DNA from: Halothiobacillus sp.
Lineage (GTDB): Bacteria; Pseudomonadota; Gammaproteobacteria; JAAZVP01
NCBI GenBank assembly: GCA_018623495.1
Contig: JAAZVP010000004.1
Coordinates: forward strand, 1-64,000
DNA length: 64,000 nucleotides
Direction: 5' to 3'
Below, in pieces: positions 59,868 through 64,000 of the stretch. The position numbers were made by a program, and so were the translations under genes. Under the pieces are notes generated by a model. The model was not told the DNA's origin. It made no database searches and saw nothing but the letters and a program-made list of their open reading frames with translations. Numbering within the stretch: the stretch's first letter is position 1; the number at the start of each line of letters is the position of its first letter.

Positions 59868-60773
59868 TCAGTCGCCGCGTTCGTCCAGCTGCTGGAGGCG
59901 ACGGCGGAGTTCCATGGCCCGGGCGCGGTAGCCCAGCGCCGCCTGGTAGTCGGGGGCGATCTCCAGGGCCCGGTTCCACAGATCGATCGCACGGTCCAGG
60001 TCATGCGCCTGGTAGGCGGCCAGTGCGCGCTCGTGGTAGCGGGTGGCGATCTGCCGGGCCAGCGCCTGCATGTGGCGTTTCGCCGGTTGCAACGTCGGTT
60101 CGATGGCCACCGCGCGCTTGAATGCCAGGTAGGCGGTCTTGTCCTCGCCCCGTTCCAGCGCCTCCAGCCCGGTCGCCTGGTGATCCAGCGCGGCTGGCGC
60201 GTATTCCGGCGCACCCCCCGCCGGCGCCTCGGCCGTTTTTTCATCGCGTCCGGCGTCTTCGGATCTCGGCATCTTTTCGGTTTTCTCGCCGTGGTCGCTC
60301 GCCGGCAGCTTGATCACCTGGCCCACGCGCAGGTTGCGGCTCACGTCGATCCCGTTGTAGCGCGCGAGGATTACGAATTTCATCGGGTTGCCCAGGTGCT
60401 CGGCGGCCAGTGCCCCCAGCGTGTCGCCCTCGCGGATGGCGTATTCGCGTGCCGGGGGGCCGAGGGCCTCGCGCGGGTCGGCCTCGAGCTGCGCCAGCAG
60501 GCTCTCGGCGGTGGGCGAGTCCGGGTGCACGTGCAGGTACCACTGGAGCACGCGGCGGCCCTTTTCCAGCTTGCCCTGCTCCAGCATGTCGATGATCGCG
60601 CCGATCTCCGGGGGCTCGGGGGGCGGTTCCGGCTCGGCGGGCTTCGCCGGCTCGGGCGCCGGGGCCGGCGGAGCCTCGGGCGGGGGCCCCTCCTGCTTGA
60701 CGCCCAGCTGGTTGCAGCCCGCCACGACGGGCAGTAGCAGGAACAGCGGGATCAGTTGACGGCGAATCGGCAT
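59868..60773 (-). CDS. LysM and TPR lipoprotein
   Basis: Lipobox VAGC; LysM YAIREGDTLGALAAEHLGNPMKFVILARYNGIDVSRNLRVGQVIKLP; TPR-like C-terminus. Confidence 0.88.
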   Translation of the reverse strand: MPIRRQLIPLFLLLPVVAGCNQLGVKQEGPPPEAPPAPAPEPAKPAEPEPPPEPPEIGAIIDMLEQGKLEKGRRVLQWYLHVHPDSPTAESLLAQLEADPREALGPPAREYAIREGDTLGALAAEHLGNPMKFVILARYNGIDVSRNLRVGQVIKLPASDHGEKTEKMPRSEDAGRDEKTAEAPAGGAPEYAPAALDHQATGLEALERGEDKTAYLAFKRAVAIEPTLQPAKRHMQALARQIATRYHERALAAYQAHDLDRAIDLWNRALEIAPDYQAALGYRARAMELRRRLQQLDERGD

Positions 60774-60797
60774 TGGGTTGCTGCGGTTCTCTGCGAT

Positions 60798-61619
60798 TTA
60801 CGTGGGACAACGGCCTATCGGCAGGGGAAGCCTGCCCAGCCAGCCGGACGGCCGGGAGCGCCAGACGGCGAGGCCGATGTTGTCCCCCTTCGGCCCGCCG
60901 CGGTGCGCCGCCTCGGCCACCCAGCCCGAGACACTCGTCGGCAGGTGGCGGGCGTCGAGCATGTCGGCGAGGGCCTCGCGGGGTTCAATGGTATCCCAGA
61001 AACCGTCGGAGCACAGGAAAAAGGCCATGCACGGCGCCACCGACATCTGCCCCTGGGCCGGCTGCACCTCGTCCTCCATCCCCAGCACCCGCAACAGCTG
61101 GTTGCGTTGCGCGTGGACGCGGACCTCGTCCTCGCCGATCCGGCCCTGGTCCACCAGCGCCTGGACCAGCGAATGGTCGCGGGTGCGGTGGACCAGCCGG
61201 CCGTTGCGAAAGCAGTAGAGCCGGCTGTCGCCCACGTGCAGCCAGTAGGCCCGCCGGGGCGTGACCAGCAGCGCGACGAGGGTGGAGAAACCCTGGCCGC
61301 CGTGGCCGGCGGAACGCTCGCGGATGGCCTCGTTGGACTGCCGGCAGAGGTCGCGGAGAAAGCCGGCCGGGTCGCTGGGGACCGTCTCCAGGTCGGCGAA
61401 GCACTCGCCCGCCAGCTCCACGATCGTCTGCGCCGCCAGCGCGCCGCCCCGGTGGCCGCCCACGCCGTCGGCGACCACCAGCAGCCGCATCGAGCCATCC
61501 GCCGACGTGCGGCAGAGCACACGGTCCTGCTGGCTGGCGCGACCGCCGATGTGGCTGTCGCAACCGATGGCATCCTTGAAACCGCCGCGTCTACCCAGGA
61601 TCACTCCCTGCTTCCCCAA
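60798..61619 (-). CDS. PP2C-family Ser/Thr protein phosphatase
   Basis: LLVVADGVGGHRGG, LHVGDSRLYCFRNGRLVHRTRDHSLVQALV, LCSDGFWDT, KGDNIGLAV. Confidence 0.93.
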   Translation of the reverse strand: MGKQGVILGRRGGFKDAIGCDSHIGGRASQQDRVLCRTSADGSMRLLVVADGVGGHRGGALAAQTIVELAGECFADLETVPSDPAGFLRDLCRQSNEAIRERSAGHGGQGFSTLVALLVTPRRAYWLHVGDSRLYCFRNGRLVHRTRDHSLVQALVDQGRIGEDEVRVHAQRNQLLRVLGMEDEVQPAQGQMSVAPCMAFFLCSDGFWDTIEPREALADMLDARHLPTSVSGWVAEAAHRGGPKGDNIGLAVWRSRPSGWLGRLPLPIGRCPT

Positions 61620-61793
61620 CCGGGCGCCGGCGGCCGGGCCGCCTCGGGCGCGAAGATCTCCCGTGATGCTAGCACGGATGGCGCCCGCGCCGTCGCCGCG
61701 GGCGCCTGCGGGCGGCGGGGATCGGCCACTTGCACCGCTCGCCTGGTTTGGCGCAACAGTGGCGGTCGGCCTGGATCGGTGGGGCCGCCGTCC

Positions 61794-63044
61794 TTATCCC
61801 GCCGTGCTGAAATGCCGCCGGAAGCGGGCCATGGCCACCAGGAAGACGGCCAGGCCGATGGCGGCCATCATGACGAGTTCGTCTTTCACGATGGCCAGAT
61901 CCGCGTCGCGGAAGAGCACGGCCATGGAGAAGTCCACGTAGTAGCGCAGCGGGGAGATGGCCATCAGGTCCCGCAGCCAGCCGGGCATGGATTCGGCGGG
62001 GGTGAACACCCCGGAGAGAAAGACCATGGGCGTGACCACCAGCATCAGTACCAGCACGAACTGCGCCACGGTGCGCACCAGGGTGGCCAGCACCATGCCG
62101 ATGGCGGTGGCGGAGAACTGGTAGACCAGGGTCCCCAGCAGGAACAGCGGTGTAGAACCGGGGATGGGAGTGGCCAGCACGTTGCCGATGATGATCCACA
62201 GTGACAGAGTGGCCCCGACCTGCACCACCAGGGCATTCGACCCGATCTTGGCCAGCATGATCTCCGCCGGGGTCAGGGGCATGACCAGCAGGTGCTCGAT
62301 GGTGCCGTGTTCCTGCTCGCGGATCAGGGCGGCGGCGGGGAGCATGATGGAGAGCACGGTGACCATCAGCAGCAGCTCCGCCACGCCCAGAAACCAGGTG
62401 GCTTCGGCGTTGGCGTTGTACTGGATGCGGACCACGGCATCGATCGGCGGGGCCCGCTCGCTGGATTGCAGAAAGCGGCGGGTCTCGTCCTCGATGATGC
62501 GCTGGATGTAGACCGCGCCGGTGAAGGCCTGGCCCACGGCCGTGGCGTCCACGTTGAGCTGCACGGTGGGCGATTGGCCCGCCACCAGGTCGGCCTGGAA
62601 GTCCGGCGGGATGTCCAACACGAAGGTGTAGCGGCCGGAATCCAGAGCCTCGTCGATGGCGTCGACCGAAATGCGTTCCGGCGGCTGGAACTCGGGTTCC
62701 TGGAAGCCGGCCACGATCCGCTGGGCCACCGTGGAGCGATCCTCGTCGACCACTGCCACGGCGGCGTTTTTCACCTGCACCGCCTGGTCGGTGGCGGTGA
62801 TGATGTCCAGGGAGAAGGCATAGACCACGAACAGCAGCAGGATCGGGTCGTGGCGCAGGCTGGCCAGTTCCTTGATGCCGAGGTGAAAGATCCGCAAACA
62901 CCCCGAGAGAACTGCTGCGCCACCCGATGGCTGCGTTGGGAGGTGCTCGCTTCCTCGCCTATCTGCTTGATATGTCTCGGGCGCTGCGCGCCTTCCGCCT
63001 TGCCCTCGGGTCGCTCGCGACGCTCTCTCAGGGTGTTTGTTCAT
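61794..63044 (-). CDS. ABC-2 type transporter permease; first ~50 residues encoded by a palindromic repeat
   Basis: IREQEHGTIEHLLVMPLTPAEIMLAKI; 6-TM ABC-2 architecture. Confidence 0.88.
   Translation of the reverse strand: MNKHPERASRATRGQGGRRAAPETYQADRRGSEHLPTQPSGGAAVLSGCLRIFHLGIKELASLRHDPILLLFVVYAFSLDIITATDQAVQVKNAAVAVVDEDRSTVAQRIVAGFQEPEFQPPERISVDAIDEALDSGRYTFVLDIPPDFQADLVAGQSPTVQLNVDATAVGQAFTGAVYIQRIIEDETRRFLQSSERAPPIDAVVRIQYNANAEATWFLGVAELLLMVTVLSIMLPAAALIREQEHGTIEHLLVMPLTPAEIMLAKIGSNALVVQVGATLSLWIIIGNVLATPIPGSTPLFLLGTLVYQFSATAIGMVLATLVRTVAQFVLVLMLVVTPMVFLSGVFTPAESMPGWLRDLMAISPLRYYVDFSMAVLFRDADLAIVKDELVMMAAIGLAVFLVAMARFRRHFSTAG
62895..63039. repeat. Palindromic / MITE-like element with 16-bp imperfect terminal inverted repeats
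   Basis: CAAACACCCCGAGAGA (62895-62910) and TCTCTCAGGGTGTTTG (63024-63039); 15/16 complementary. Confidence 0.8.
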
Positions 63045-63045
63045 C

Positions 63046-64000
63046 TCAGCGCTCCCGCTTGCGCAGCAGCAGGGTGCTGGCCGCCGTGATCACCGCGAAG
63101 AAGATCACCAGGGCCGCGTAGTCGTCCAGCAGCGGGGCGATCCCCAGGTCCTTGGTGAAGGTGCCCACCGAGATGTTGAGGAAGTAGGTGGTGGGGAACA
63201 GGTTGCCGAACAGCCAGGATCCGCCCTCCAGGCTGGAGACGGGTGAGAGCAGCCCCGAGTACTGGAAGGAGGGGATCATGGTCAGGATCAGGGTGACGAA
63301 CGAGGCGGCCACCTGGGTGCGGGTGAAGATCGAGATCAGCAGCCCGATGCTGGTGGCCGCGAAGGCGAAGGGGATGGCCCCCAGCACCAGGGCGGTGATG
63401 CTGCCGCCGATGGGCACGTCGAACAGCAACACCGTCAGCCCGGCCAGGATGACGAAATTGAGGAAGGTGATCACCGCATAGGGCAGCTGCTTGCCCCACA
63501 AGAACTCCAGCTTGCGGGTGGGCGTGGCGTAGAAGTTGGTGATCGAGCCCAGCTCGCGCTCGCGGACCACGGCCACCGCGGTGAGCATGGCCGGGATCAG
63601 CACCAGGATGGCGGCGATCAGCCCGGGGACGAAGGCGTTTTTCGAGAGCAGGGCCTGGTTGTACCAGTAGCGGGTGGCCACGTTCACGTCGGCCGCCAGC
63701 AGGGCCTCCAGGCCACGATCCCGGGCCAGGCGCTCGACATGATCGGCATGCACCCCCAGGGCATAACCCCGGGCGGTCTCGGCCCGGTAGGGCATGGTGC
63801 CCTCGATGCGCAGGGCCACCTCGGTGGGCCGCCCCGAGCGCAGGTCGGCACCGAAATCCGGAGGGATCTCGATGCCCAGGCGCGTCTGTCCCTGCTGGAA
63901 GCTCTTTTCCATGGCCGCCTGGCTGTCCACGGTCACGATCTTCTCGAAGTAGGGCGAGGCCGCAAAGGCCTGCACGTACTCCCGGCTTTCGGGGCTCCGG
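63046..64000 (-). CDS. ABC-2 type transporter permease, 5'-truncated by the window end
   Basis: VVRERELGSITNFYATPTRKLEFLWGKQLPY; frame open through the window edge. Confidence 0.85.
   Translation of the reverse strand, partial: RSPESREYVQAFAASPYFEKIVTVDSQAAMEKSFQQGQTRLGIEIPPDFGADLRSGRPTEVALRIEGTMPYRAETARGYALGVHADHVERLARDRGLEALLAADVNVATRYWYNQALLSKNAFVPGLIAAILVLIPAMLTAVAVVRERELGSITNFYATPTRKLEFLWGKQLPYAVITFLNFVILAGLTVLLFDVPIGGSITALVLGAIPFAFAATSIGLLISIFTRTQVAASFVTLILTMIPSFQYSGLLSPVSSLEGGSWLFGNLFPTTYFLNISVGTFTKDLGIAPLLDDYAALVIFFAVITAASTLLLRKRER

Noticed and set aside
57391-59979. 862-aa minus-strand ORF opposite the FHA and kinase genes
   Set aside because: Antisense to clear kinase and FHA motifs.

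Overview
This is a high-GC proteobacterial chromosome segment, most likely a gammaproteobacterium of the Ectothiorhodospiraceae/Thioalkalivibrio type (taxonomy is inference). I see about 44 coding genes on both strands. No rRNA, tRNA, CRISPR array, prophage or transposase gene was recognised.

Main content in order:
- fleQ-fliEFGHIJK flagellar block
- RDD protein, CsiV-like protein, mfd
- two tandem DUF1631 genes, the second with a long Pro-Glu/Ala-Glu repeat
- agmatine-deiminase-like protein, sfsA, lolC/F-lolD, DUF2062, comEC, valS, recQ, DUF1820, ABC-class ATPase
- split class II ribonucleotide reductase nrdJa/nrdJb, with an intein in nrdJa
- sulfatase, PhoD-type phosphatase, SDR, PAS protein, DUF4197, GlsB-like protein
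- chemoreceptor with a CxxCH motif, DUF3999/DUF2339 pair, alpha/beta hydrolase
- MASE1-LOV-GGDEF protein, sulfotransferase
- FHA / Ser-Thr kinase / LysM-TPR lipoprotein / PP2C signalling cluster
- two ABC-2 permeases, one cut by the window edge

Most interesting observations:
- the 377-aa intein at the NPCGEQ active-site motif of NrdJ
- a full-length agmatine-deiminase homologue that appears to have lost its catalytic residues
- a probable blue-light-responsive diguanylate cyclase
- an orphan Ser/Thr phospho-signalling module whose kinase carries a C-terminal sensor-HAMP
- a palindromic repeat that supplies an in-frame N-terminus to an ABC permease
- two decayed genes (DUF488 and a metallophosphoesterase)
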